A DNA stretch of 64,000 nucleotides, taken from NCBI RefSeq assembly GCF_002127325.2, contig NC_035438.2, positions 87,113,284 through 87,177,283 of the forward strand, written 5' to 3'. This document shows, piece after piece, positions 12,186 to 24,233 of the stretch; position 1 is the stretch's first letter, and each line of letters opens with the position of its first letter. This DNA comes from Helianthus annuus. Lineage: Eukaryota > Streptophyta > Magnoliopsida > Asterales > Asteraceae. The position numbers and the translations under genes are program-made. Under the pieces are notes generated by a model that saw nothing but the letters and a program-made list of their open reading frames with translations, ran no database searches and had not been told where the DNA came from.

Positions 12186-13880
12186 AGACACTACCTTTAT
12201 GGTACGAAATGTACAATCTTCACAGATCACAAGAGCCTACAGCATATATTCAACCAGAAGGAGTTGAATATGAGGCAAAGACGATGGGTTAAGTTGTTGA
12301 ATGACTACGACTGCGAGATAAAGTATCATCCAGGGAAGGCGAATGTGGTCGCCGATGCCCTAAGTCGAAAAGAGAGGATCAAGCCCATAAGGGTTAGGGC
12401 TTTGGAGATGGTTATACGAACCGATTTTCCTCTGCGCATTCGTGCCGCGCAGAAAGAAGCTCTCAAGGAAAGAAACCTTGAAGAAGAGTATCTCCGTGGG
12501 ATGGAGAAGTTATTGGTACCAAACAAGGAAGGAACGTTGTGTTTTGAGAAAAGGAGTTGGGTTCCTTTGTTTGGAGGTCTAAGGAAGGTTATTTTCGATG
12601 AAGCTCACAAGTCGCGGTACTCTATCCACCCTGGAGCGGATAAGATGTACCAGGATCCTAAGGATTATTATTGGTGGCCTAGGATGAAAGGCGATGTGGC
12701 TGTTTATGTGGGCAAATGTTTAACTTGCGCAAAGGTTAAAGCGGAATACCAGAAGCCTTCAGGACTTCTGCAACAACCAGAAATTCCCAAGTGGAAGTGG
12801 GAACAAATCTCCATGGATTTTATTACAAAATTGCCAAGAACGCCAAGAGGCCATGACACCATTTGGGTGATAGTGGATCGATTAACGAAGTCAGCACACT
12901 TCTTACCTATCCGAGAAAAGGATAATACGAGCAAGCTGGCTGAAATTTACATGAGAGAGATTGTTACACGCCATGGAGTACCTCTCTCGATTATCTCCGA
13001 TAGAGATGGAAGATTCGTATCAAGGATTTGGCAATCCTTTCAAGAAGCTTTTGGCTCGAAGTTGAATATGAGCACTGCTTTTCATCCGCAAACCGACGGT
13101 CGAAGCGAGCGGACGATTCAGACGTTGGAGGACATGCTGAGAGCGTGTGTTATGGATTTGGGCGGTAGCTGGGATAAGCATTTGCCTTTGGTTGAATTTT
13201 CATACAACAACAGCTACCACACCAGTATTGGGGCCACGCCATTCGAAGCTTTATATGGGCGCAAGTGCAGATCACCGCTTTGTTGGTCTGACGCAGGTGA
13301 TAGACAGTTGGTTGGTCCTGATGTAGTCCAGGAAACCACAGATAAGATTGCACTGATCCGAGATCGCATCAGTGCGGCTCGTGACCGTCAGAAAGCCTAC
13401 GCGGATCGAAGCAGGAAACCTCTAGAGTTTGAGGTAGGTGATATGGTTTTATTGAAGGTATCACCCTGGAAGGGTGTGGCACGCTTTGGGAAGCGTGGGA
13501 AGTTAAATCCGCGGTATATTGGCCCGTTCAGGATTTTGGAAAGAATTGGGACCGTAGCATACAAGTTGGATCTACATGCTGAACTGAATGGAGTTCACGA
13601 TACATTTCACGTATCCAACCTAAAGAGAAGTCCAACGCAAGATACCGTCGCCATTCCTATCGACGAAATTCATGTTGACGACACGCTCCACTTCGTTGAA
13701 GAACCTGTTGAGGTCACGGATTGGAAAGTGAACAAGACCCGCCGGAGCAGTGTCAAACTCGTCAAAGTCCGTTGGAATGCCCGACATGGTCCTGAATTCA
13801 CCTGGGAGCGTGAGGACCGAATGAAAGAGAAATACCCCCACTTATTTCCTAAGAACCCTGCCTCTACAAGCAGAACTTAA
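12186..13880 (+). pseudogene. gag-pol: Element 1 pol: RNase H end, integrase, chromodomain tail
   Basis: Continues in the same frame after the premature stop. It contains the RNase H end ([24 protein letters not shown]), the integrase HHCC zinc finger ([12 protein letters not shown] then CLTC), and the DDE core ([18 protein letters not shown], and the catalytic Glu codon at 13107-13109 in [12 protein letters not shown]). The integrase C-terminal domain ([20 protein letters not shown]) follows, then a chromodomain-like tail (about 13690-13850) with [24 protein letters not shown] and KYPHLF. Such tails are proposed to direct integration to heterochromatin. No internal break is seen in this piece apart from its separation from the upstream gag-pol. 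Confidence 0.92.
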
Positions 13881-13905
13881 AATTTCGGGATGAAATTTTT
13901 CTAAC

Positions 13906-13915
13906 GGGGGGAGAA
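13906..13915 (+). other. Element 1 polypurine tract
   Basis: GGGGGGAGAA immediately precedes the 3' LTR. It is the plus-strand DNA primer site. The preceding AATTTCGGGATGAAATTT is a conserved dyad also found before the PPT of Elements 2 and 4. Confidence 0.9.
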
Positions 13916-16900
13916 TGTGACAACCCTCACTAAACCAGGTATCCGTACGATTTAATTAATAATTAATTGCTGCTTAATTACTGTGCTTACTTGAAATTAC
14001 TGATGAACTGCTACTTGATTTCTGATACTTGTACATACTTGCATCAAACTCTATTTGCTGTCACTACATTATTTACATACTGAACTCTAGTGACAAACAT
14101 GATGCACAAAAGCACAGTAGCACTATGAACGGATAACCTATTGAACATGCTGATAAAGCCAGCATCAGGCAGATAATGCCTCTAAGGCCTGTATGAGCCA
14201 GAAATGATTACTACACCCATAGTGAGTGTAGGGATACAAGGGTTGTAGAACTGCGTCTCTAGGAATAAGATACAGTGATCGGATGTGCCTAAAACATACA
14301 CTAAGCACAAAACACAGCACTTTAATTTACAATTCAGCTTCTAGCTAGCTAATAAAGTGCCAAAGCATGAGGAAAACATTACTAGACACTTTCCAAAGTG
14401 TCGGGAATAAGTTGTGTCACTAAAAATGGTATTAACGACACTTTAAAGCTTTATTAAGCGCTTTAACGGATTACTATCCAACCGAACAACCGGACTTTAC
14501 CCGGAACATGAAAATATTGCCATCAACATTATTGATCTTTTTCTGAGCCAGTTAGGGTCCCTGAATACCCTAACACCCGCTTTAAAACACATCACACAAC
14601 TAACCAAGTTAATCCCAAAACTTAACTTAGTTAGCTTAACTAATAACCTAACTAATGGTTAGAATCCAACCAAACCCCCCCCCCCATGGCCGATTTCGGT
14701 CCCCATGTAACTAGAACAAGTACCACTTTTGATTGTAATATTTCATTTTGTCTCATATCAAGAGGACATCAAAACCATTGGATTATACACTCTAAATTGT
14801 CTATAAGTATCACCTTATGCACAAGAGATCATTCACAACACATAACACCACACGAAAACTCTCCTCTCTTGCTCTCTAAGTCTCGGCCGAACCCCCCTCC
14901 CCTACATCCATTTTCGAGTTCTCATCTCCTCATTCCAAGATCATACAAACATCAAGGGTCACGTATTAGGAAGCTTGGTGCACTCGGAGCTCGAAGGACC
15001 TCTTTCTCTAGCTTTTATCCACCTCTTTTGCGCGTAGATTCTTCCCTAGCCTCGAGCTAGAGGTATGATGCTTAAAACACTATCTTGAACTAATCTAAAG
15101 CGGTTAATATGTGGTGTAATGATTAAAACTCGAAATCTTACAAAATGAAGCATTAAAGTCTACTAAAAACATGAAAAATGATGGTTAAAAGCTCACTAGT
15201 TGTGTAAATGTTGTAGTAATTGAAATTTGTGATTATTTAGACCCGATCTTTGTTGTGGTAGCTCGGATCATCATTTAACCCGGTTTGGTCATGATCACGA
15301 ATCATGACATAAGGTCGTTTTGAATAGAACAAGGGTTAAAGGGTGAAACTCTACCACACGCGAATCATGAACTTGTGTAAAATTGTTTTACTTGTGGAAT
15401 AGTGTTTAAAACTAGCAGATCTACGTATCTGCAAGTGGTATTTTCAAAAGAACCAAGCGTCAAAGAAATCATGTTTTCTAAAAATAGATCTTACACTAAC
15501 AAGCATGATTTTTATAAACCACAAGTGTGTAAACACTTGTGAAATGAAAAGTTTCGACAAAATAACAATCTTTGTAAAAGATGACGGGAAGTTGTAAAGA
15601 CGGATTTACTTTAAAAACGAGGTTTTTACGAGATCACATTACTTTATATGAAGATCCACTAAATGTAAGGAGACGTACGCTATAAATTTTAGAAAAACTA
15701 CAAGTTCATGTGATTATGCGATCTACATACTTGTCGACTAGTTTGTTGTATCGGAAATTGTTTGATTGAATAAAGAAGTTGTTGAAATTGATTTAGTAAA
15801 AGAAAATGATACGCTTGAAAGCGTGGCCACCTCCAGTTACAAAGGAAACTCTGGCGAATTTTTTTTTTAAAACCTAACACTTAGAATTATTTTCACTATA
15901 AGTGTTAGAAATATCTCTTCAACATGTTTTCAAAATATAAATTTCGCCATGACTTTATTTACTAAATATTCGGAGGTGGGATTTTCAAAAAATTAAACAC
16001 GATAAATATATATTTGGTAAATATATATTTTCACAACATTGTTTATGATTATTTTGTGAAAATACATAAATATTTTTTTTAGAGTAAAAATAATATTATC
16101 GAACATTAACAGATCCAAAATAATACGAACGCTTACACAATAAACATATAAGTTACACCGGTAATTATTATTATTACCACTCGATCGATAAAACGTAACT
16201 TACGCATTTTACGGAAATATTTATGAACGCGTATCTTATCAACGTATTATTTTTGGGGAAAATTTTGTGAAATGAAAATATAATATTTTTGAGAAAAATA
16301 TTTATATTTTGGAATTAGAAATAAATATATATTAAGTGAGACTTAATGATATAATTTGAACGCACATGTATTAAATCCCCCATCCTTGGGAAGGAGATTA
16401 ACTACCAAGTATATACGAAAAGTAAACCCGAAGTAGTTGTCTAACTATTTCCCAAAAACTTAAACTATAAAGCTAAGGCACGGCCGTCCGTCTAATAGAG
16501 TTAGCACATGTAAGTCGTTGCACAGCTACCTGATTTGGAGTACTTGGTAGAGACGCACCGACTGTGAGTTCATGTCCCCCTTTTCTCTTAACTGTTTTCA
16601 GTTTTCTAAACTGCGGGGGTGAAATACATGTTACTTTGATTATGAATACTTTATACATGGTATGGTTAGCGTAAGGAGGGTTACTATTTAGATCATGTGA
16701 ATGGGTAGGCAGAAACTTGAGGTCATTAATCCTCAGGGTAGGACCGAGGGGCAGGAGCGATAGATCTATTTGGGTGTAGCGAGCCCAGTCCCAGGCCCAG
16801 CATAACAGACCTCGGGATGACTTTGTACCCGGCGCATAAATCTGCTAGGTTTGAGCCTTCCTACTTGCATTTCACACATATCAATGGCCTTGCAAACCAT

Positions 16901-17350
16901 TGGTGATCTCTTTTTCCTTATTTGCTACATACCAGGATTTTCTATACAAACGAAGGTTTATTTACTCACTTACACATGAACTCGCTCAACATTATTGTTG
17001 ATTTTTCAACTTACATGTATTTCATGGAATTAAAGGATCTGGCACGGTATGGCACGTTTTCCCGCTGCACTAGTACGAGGTCATCCGGGTTTAGGGAATG
17101 TGACTCTTTCCTGGACAAGTCACAGTCCTTAAACTGTGTTTATGTTATGATATGGTTGTGTTTGTGAACAATGTTTATGTCATTAGGTTGTGTTACCGTT
17201 AAAACAATGTTTTGTTGTTTTTGGATTTTAAAACTTAATCGAATGGATGATCTTGCATGGTTTTTATTCATATAGCTTTGTTATGGTTAAGCTATGGTAT
17301 TAAGAAGTCACACCAAATTAACCACGCTTCCGCAAAGCCAGGGTGTGACA
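13916..17350 (+). repeat. Element 1 3' LTR
   Basis: 3435 bp, about 99% identical to the LTR at 3405-6838. Differences include a C-run length change near 14683, a 2-nt expansion near 17210, and a change of the acceptor-like TTCAG to TTCAT near 17025. It is followed by the target duplication AAATG. Confidence 0.93.
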
Positions 17351-17355
17351 AAATG

Positions 17356-18947
17356 AACATCGAACCAAACATCTTACCGGTTCACTACGGATCGGATTTA
17401 AAAACCTAAAGACGTTACAAATATAATAAAATTAATAAATGTTAAAAATATAACAAAGTATCCAATATACTTACTAAACTTCAAACACAATCATATATCT
17501 ATATATTAATCAAAATAAACAAATTAAACATCAAGCATTTTCAAAATACATATTTATCAAAATAAACAAATTAAACATCAAGCATTATCAAAATACATAA
17601 ATAGATTTAATAACTAAATTTAATATTATTAAAAGAAACATAACCGGAACTAAATCTAATATTATATTTTATTTAAAACTTAATGATTTAATAAAATGAA
17701 AAAGTTCACCGGGATGCACATAGTCCAAACCAACCAGTTTACTAATGATTAATATACATCATAAATCCAACATCAATTGTATATATACAGTATTGAAAAT
17801 GTGTAAAAGGAGAAAAGAACAAATGATGAAGTGACACGTGGCGTGTAGTACTATTCACAAGCTTCCTTTATTAATATATAGGATAATGGATGACAACTCA
17901 TGAGTCATAACTCATTGGCCTTTGAAAATTGAAAAGATACAAAAGAGCAGGGCTTGAAAATTGAAACGATACAAAACAACAGTAAATGTAATCGGAACAG
18001 TAAGATAGGACTTTTGTGTTCTATCTACATCTCGCACCAACAAACATTCATCTTCGTTTGCCATTCATTTTTTGGTTCGAATCAGTTATTCTCTCTATTT
18101 TGTGGTTCGAATCAAAACAATAATTCCTAGTTTTTTTCTGAAACACAATCAATACCTTTGTCTCCCCTTTACCATCATTATTAACGTAGAGATGGAACCA
18201 TCATCTGCCGTCACTTCTTCCGGTTAAACCAGTGACGGGGAGTGAGTCGTAGATTGGTGACGACGACGGTGGTATTTCGTGGCGGAGGGTTCAGACTCAT
18301 CGTTGATATTGTTCTTCTTCATTGGCCATTTTTTAAGAATTTGAGAAATTGTGTGGTAAATGATTGTGTGAGGCGGTGGCTTTAAGCATTATAAAGGGTA
18401 TGAAACGGTGGCACGGGGGAAACGATGGTGACTGCTGGATGAGACACATCGGAGCACGACGCTACGACGCCATGTGTCTACGGTGTTTTACGTCAGAAAA
18501 CGGTGTTGGCGGTTAAATAACAGTATTTTATGTTGCGAATTGTTTATATTAGGGTACATATTATTATATAACGTGAATCGGTGCATGTTTTGAATGAATC
18601 GATGCCTCTGGTTGAAGCGAAGCAATGGTGGTGTTAATGCAACCAAAGTTGCTAAATGTATATACATATAATTATGCCACATGTCATAATCCTATTGCTT
18701 CATATCCTTCCTAGCCAAAATAAACTTCCTATTTGATCCTCTCCCGAATAAAATATACTTAATATTGAAAATTAAAATATTATAAAACGGTTTTTGTGAA
18801 AAGATATTAATGATTTTTTTTATAAAACATTAAATTCAAATAATAGAGTTTGAAAGAGGGTGAAATAAAGGGAAAATAAATCTTAGCCTCACTAAATTAT
18901 AACAAATGACGTAAAATGATAATACTAATAATAATAACAACAACTAC

Positions 18948-18994
<47 letters not shown>

Positions 18995-19112
18995 TGTATT
19001 TTATGTAGTCTGGTAGATAACTTGTAGGAACACATACGTCATGATAGCTCTAGGCTAAGCCAGTTATCTTTTATGTATTTTCGTTTGTGTAACAATTTGA
19101 TTATAGAACCAC

Positions 19113-19172
<60 letters not shown>

Positions 19173-19850
19173 TTATGAATGAATTCAATTTTCTTTAGTT
19201 GAAATACAAAACAAAAATTATAACCTTAAGAATTTTAATAATATTATGAAAATTGTAAAGTAATCAAATGAATTCAGTTAAAAAATATATAAATAATATT
19301 TGAACCTAAAAATATGTAAAATAAAAGGAAAACTTATCTATAATTATGGCTTGTTATTTATTAGTTAAAAAATATTATAAATAAAATAAAAATTATTATC
19401 ACTTATCACTTAGGAAATATAGATAAATAATATTTAAATCTAAAAGATATTAACTAAATTAGAGAAAAAAGAGGACGAGAAAACAATTCTAAAGATGATT
19501 ATCTTATCACTTATCAGTTAAAAATATATATAAATAATATTTAAATCTAAAAGATATTAACTAAATAAGAGAAAAAAGACGGGAAAACAATTATAAGGAT
19601 GCATAGTAATACGACACATGTCCCCCATTGGTTTACTTTATTATATAGTATAGATATAGATATAGATGCTAAAAACCACTAAGTTTTCTCATTTCTTCTA
19701 ATTAAATAGTAAATATACAAATGAACAATAATTTTTCTCTTTCCTCTACTCACGACCACTTTTTATAAAATAAAGAACCATCTCCTAGAATTTGGTGGAA
19801 GGGATGTGAAGAGAATATACGTAAATAGAAAGTAATTCACTCTTATTTTA
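17356..19850. repeat. Gene-free AT-rich flank with tandem repeats and (AAT)n
   Basis: No credible gene is seen. A 47-bp unit is tandemly doubled (17511-17557 and 17558-17604). Two long AAT/ATA microsatellites occur at about 18948-18991 and 19113-19171. A unit of about 107 bp containing TATTTAAATCTAAAAGATAT is repeated at about 19399-19505 and 19506-19612, with a third decayed copy near 19275-19325. The stretch 18060-18700 is less AT-rich, with GGTGG and GACGACGG runs, but no frame is sustained. Confidence 0.6.
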
Positions 19851-20419
19851 AGGCTGGGAGGTATGGGGCGCCAACCCCTTTCCACCTCCTCAATATCGTG
19901 CCCCCTTTCGATAACAAGGGTGCCATTCATGGGGCGCTATTGACCCATTGTTAATGCAATCACGAACAATAACGAGGCTTTGTGGGTGGGTCATGGCTAG
20001 TAAAAATATCAACTTTTTTACACAAACTAATTTCGATTCCGCTTTCTTATGAGTCGCCATTTTTTTGCGGATTAGTAGCGATTTAGAGCGTGCATATACT
20101 TTTTTCAAACAAAGAGCAGATGCACGGGGTAAAGTCGGATTCTCGGTTGCAAAAATGTATGCCGACATTCAACAACTAGCGTTTGAAGTGACAAGCAAAG
20201 CTTGGGACGAGTATCTACAGATGTCGACACGAACGTATCGTAACGCTTTGCCTTTTGGAACTTTCCTTATTTAGAAAGTTTGTCTGTATTTCTATTTTTG
20301 GAAACTTGTATTTTCAGTGTAATCGTATTTCATTTTCCAACTTTGTAATCCGAGAATTGATCATAATGAAATTCGTTCTTTATACATATTTGTTATACAT
20401 ACAATCAGTCGTTTAAATA
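19851..20419 (+). mobile_element. PIF/Harbinger element remnant
   Basis: Begins near 19851 after a TTA with GGCTGGGAGGTATGGGGCG, which looks like a Harbinger terminus, and contains a transposase fragment. A stretch after 20275 resembles a transcript 3' end. A right terminal inverted repeat was not found before the element D LTR, which may interrupt it. Boundaries are tentative. Confidence 0.5.
20065..20274 (+). pseudogene. PIF/Harbinger transposase N-terminal fragment
   Basis: The translation contains ARGKVGFS and, about 20 residues on, WDEYLQMSTRTYRNAL. These match the region of plant PIF/Harbinger (and domesticated ALP/HARBI-like) transposases just before the catalytic domain, usually written R-DA-GK-GLS...ADEYLQMSE-T. 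A short out-of-frame piece MSRHFFA at 20050-20070 belongs upstream, so there is a frameshift. The DDE catalytic region is absent: the sequence runs from this fragment straight to a stop. This is a dead fragment recognised from motif memory, not from a search. Confidence 0.6.
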
Positions 20420-22745
20420 TGTGTCCCGATACCCTTTATACGTGTAAATACTTATACATGCATTCACGACACTCATATTATGGTTGCATACATGTTACAT
20501 ACTTGAAAATGTGCTAAAATGGAAGTTATGGCTTAAAATAATGAGAACATCAAAGTTCATAGGCTAAAATGCAATAAATCAAACTTGGGTTTGATAAAAT
20601 AGGACACCAGGGGGCGCGATACCCTAAGCCATATCTGTCGCGGCCCGTCAAACCCCTTGATCCGCAGATTATTGTTTCTTGGTCATGGGTTAGCCACCTT
20701 TTTACTCCCTAATCACCTTTAATCTTCATTAAACACTAAACCCTAACCAACCATTATATAAGCTAGCTCCCTATCACTCATTTTCACTTTTCCAACTCAT
20801 CTACACTCTCAAATCTCTCTCAAATCAGTTGCAAATATCAGAAAAAGCTAGATTATTCTAAGTGAAAAAGTAAGCAATTTCTTCACTTTTCTTCCTTTTC
20901 AAGGCTTGGAACACCTTTAGGAGTGTATCCACAAGTTTACCATGGTAAACTAAGGTGGAACATCACCATTTTGAGGTCCAAACTTTATGTTTTGGAAGAT
21001 TATCTTGTTAACTTTTATAAAACTTATGATTTCTTATGCAATCTTATACATACCTTTCTTCTAATCAAATCTATGGTTAGTGAGCTTATGTATGGTTAAT
21101 TCTTATGAGTTTAGAGGTGCAAACACCCTCTAAACTTTCTAGTTTGATAGGGTTTAAGACAACCCACAAGTGTTGAAATCATCCAAGTCTATCATTGTTC
21201 AAATGGCAAGACTTGTGTTTGATGAAAGTGTGAACCTTGGAAGCCATGGCTATCCTAACTTGTTCCACACCTCACTTGATGTATTATCTTGCTATTCCAA
21301 GTAGCTTACTAGTCCTAAAGTAACACAAACCCGTCCAGCCTCCAACACTTAGTTCATTCCTTCCATGTTGAGACAGCACACCCGGGTTGATCTTACTTGG
21401 CTACTTGATGAAATGTTAGATAGTTGTATATTTCATTTTCATTCATAACTATCCGAATCATCCTTGTAATGATTTGTGCATTGGTGAATTTATAGAATGA
21501 GGTTAATATTACCTCCATGCTTGACTTATATGACATCTATGATACTCTTGATGGACTTAGTTTTAGGATTACTATATAAAATTTATAAATATATATACAG
21601 TCGAACTCATGATACTAATCAGTTTATGATTATGTGTCATGAACTTAGGTTACTTTATTTAATGTTCTAAGTTTCTTGTTTTCGATTCTAATTGGTTTAT
21701 GATTATGTGTCATGAACTTATGATTATATGTCATGAACTTGGGTTACTTTATTTAATGTTCTAAGTTTCTTGTTTTCGATTCTAATGGGCAAACGAGGAC
21801 CCATGAAACCATATACAAACTTAGTGTCAAACCGAGTACTTAGACAAGATATATTTTATGAATACATACTTTTTGTAATTTAAATTCCAATCCGAATCCT
21901 TCGTCAAAATTCTGAATACTCACACACCTTCGTTTACCTCATGTAGGGTGACCTTGGTGTTCCAACCTCCAACTCCTCAACTCGCGGGATTAACAATGGA
22001 AAGCTTTGCAAAACCGTGAGTATACTCGAATACCCTCTTTACGTTTTACACTTTTGGGTGCAATATGTTTACATTATTAAATTACACATTCACACTTATA
22101 CTTTATGCAAACACAAACAATCCAATCATGCATGCTTAAATACGTGGCACTTGATTTGTATTCTTGGAGCATTCTTATGTGATTAAGTCTTGTCATTACT
22201 TCGTGCGAGCCTCCCCTTAACATATATAGCGTTATAGGAGTAACGTACCACCTGTAGTCTTTTGGTCATGTTAAGTCTTTAAAACATGCGGTAATCAGAG
22301 GATTAACTTATATAGTTGCATGCCATGTTTACATTAATCTAGTTAACTATTTTTACCATGTGGATCTGTTTAAACCGTTTTATATACTTGTGCTGTTATT
22401 AAACTTGTGTACTCGCCAATACATTGTGTATTGAACTATAGTTTAAAACATTTAGCAGGTTGATGACATTGATGCTCATGGAATCTAGTAGGATTGCTTA
22501 GACACACACTTTGATTCTAGATTATGTTGTTGTATTGTTGTTAAATTTTGTCGTATCGTTTCTAGAATAATGTTGTATTTTTCCTTTTACATGTTGTACT
22601 TTGATTTCGCATGTTGTAATTTGACAAGTTATGAAATGAATGAAATCGGTTTCAAATTAACTATTGTCACAATAGTGTTATGAAGTCTCGAACAATCTCG
22701 TTTTCGTATCACTCCAATGTTTCCGCCATCGGTTGGGGTGTGATA
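20420..22745 (+). repeat. Element D LTR, first copy (old Ty3/Gypsy)
   Basis: The right end is secure: CCATCGGTTGGGGTGTGATA (22726-22745) followed by a PBS. The terminal TGATA instead of TGACA looks like a C-to-T change. The last 18 bases match the LTR end of Element 4, so the families are related. The left end, TGTGTCCCGATACCC at 20420, is a guess. TATATAA at 20755-20761 is followed by a transcript-leader-like CT-rich run. A donor-like CC/GTGAGTATAC (22014-22023) and acceptor-like TTTAGCAG (ends 22458) are present. A duplication of roughly 80-100 bp containing TTTATGATTATGTGTCATGA occurs at 21625-21785 and is absent from the second copy. Confidence 0.65.
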
Positions 22746-22748
22746 GAT

Positions 22749-22760
22749 TGGTATCAGATC
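22749..22760 (+). other. Element D primer-binding site
   Basis: TGGTATCAGATC, one mismatch from the tRNA-iMet PBS consensus, 3 nt after the LTR end. The following ATAACTATAGGGAATTAGG resembles the leader of Element 2 after its PBS. This shows that the LTR before it is a 5' LTR of a plus-strand element, whose internal region is otherwise missing. Confidence 0.8.
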
Positions 22761-24233
22761 CATAACTATAGGGAATTAGGTAGAATTGCCATATTCGACC
22801 TAGTCTATCACACCCTCAAATTCCACATGCGGAGTACTACCGCGAGGCGTGTGACTGACCAGAATCCAGTCACCAATCATATTGAACAATCATAGTAATA
22901 AAGCAATTTATCAAAATACGATTACTGACTACTAATGTCTGTCTTTAAGTCTTAAGTTTAAAACAACGTTTAAAGGAAATAGCGGAAGCATAGGTTCAAT
23001 AGTTTAATCAAAAGTCCAAGGTTTAAATTTATTTAAAACCCAACACGGGTTAATGCAACCACTACACTCCTTAAGCTGCAAGCTCCTGCCGTCACTGATT
23101 ACCTGCAAAGCATGCAGTAGGGTGTCAACATAAAGTTGACAAGTTCACAAGTTATCCAGTTTTAATTTTGAAAACGTTAATTATTTAGATAAAGTATTTA
23201 TATTCACGTTATGGGGAGCTTCCCCATTTGTAAGCTCACTAAATGTAGATACCGAATACTGGTGACGTTGTGTTGTTGTGCCCCAAGTCAATGTCTATCA
23301 TCATTGACCAAGTTACAAGGCCTACTAGCTCACGCCCAATCCCCCCGGTCACGTTGTGAGGTTTGTCAAACCTAATAGCGCTATCAACTAATATCCCGTT
23401 CGCCCCTGGCGACTAATCGGTATTGTAAGTGGGGACTTTATGATAGAGTTTCGTTTAGGTTGCTAAGACATGATTTATAAATAGTATCCAAACGTATTCC
23501 CCCCCAAGAATAGTAGTTTAAAAGTATCCTTCCCTAGGATAGTAGTTCGTCCGTGTCCCCCCAGGACGCATGCTTTTTGTGTGTGTGAACTCACCTTGGT
23601 TTGCTCGGTAAAGGGTTTACTTGTTTTAATATTTTGATCAACCACATCCTATTTATAGTTACCGAGTCTCGTCAGATACGTATACAAGTATTTCATGCAT
23701 TTATACAAGTAGCAAACAATTTCTATATTCCTCATAATTGCACATACAGCCATTAGCATAACCAATTATTGAACAGTCCTATTTAATAAATACAATTTTT
23801 ATGAAATATTACTAGTTGAAAGTCTTAACTAGAATTTAAATCACATATCCTATAAAATTCTCAAGTTCACTTATTTGCCCATGAATAAGATTAAGAAGGT
23901 AATCATGATATTAATAACAATAATGTGCGACCCAATAGCCTATTGAGCCCAAATGGTGTGTGGTCCAATACATTTCTAATCTAACTTTAGAGTGTACAGT
24001 TGGTCCAAGAGTGTGCGACCAGGCTTAATTCTCCTGGGTGTACGGTTGCATGTTGAGCACAGACTCACTTGCATTATCTATTTTGTGGGTGGCCCCCACA
24101 ACACACTTATTGTGCAGGTCCCCGTAACCAGGGCCGACTCTGGGCCCGGCAAACCCGTGTCGACGCCCGAGGCCCAAAATGTCAAAGGGCTCGAAAAGTT
24201 TTTATAAGCTTGTATATATTATTAAATTATAAA

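Larger units (their letters stand above)
3405..17350 (+). mobile_element. Element 1: complete Ty3/Gypsy chromovirus (Tekay/Del-like)
   Basis: A 13.9-kb LTR retrotransposon flanked by a perfect 5-bp target duplication AAATG (3400-3404 and 17351-17355). Order: LTR, tRNA-iMet PBS, hairpin array, accessory ORF remnant, gag-like fragment, gag-pol, polypurine tract, LTR. The clade call rests on long LTRs, the domain order PR-RT-RH-IN, and a C-terminal chromodomain-like tail. By hand alignment the two LTRs differ by about 24 substitutions and 5 small indels (about 0.7%), so insertion was recent, roughly 0.3 My if the grass rate of 1.3e-8 applies. The coding region is nevertheless disabled. It is the closest relative in the window of the decayed Element 3. 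Confidence 0.95.

Noticed and set aside
9310..13880. Endogenous pararetrovirus
   Set aside because: Integrase, LTRs, target duplications and a chromodomain tail are present; there are no movement-protein or coat-protein motifs.
18060..18700. Host gene or captured exon
   Set aside because: Less AT-rich, but no frame longer than about 65 codons, no conserved motif, and no convincing splice structure.
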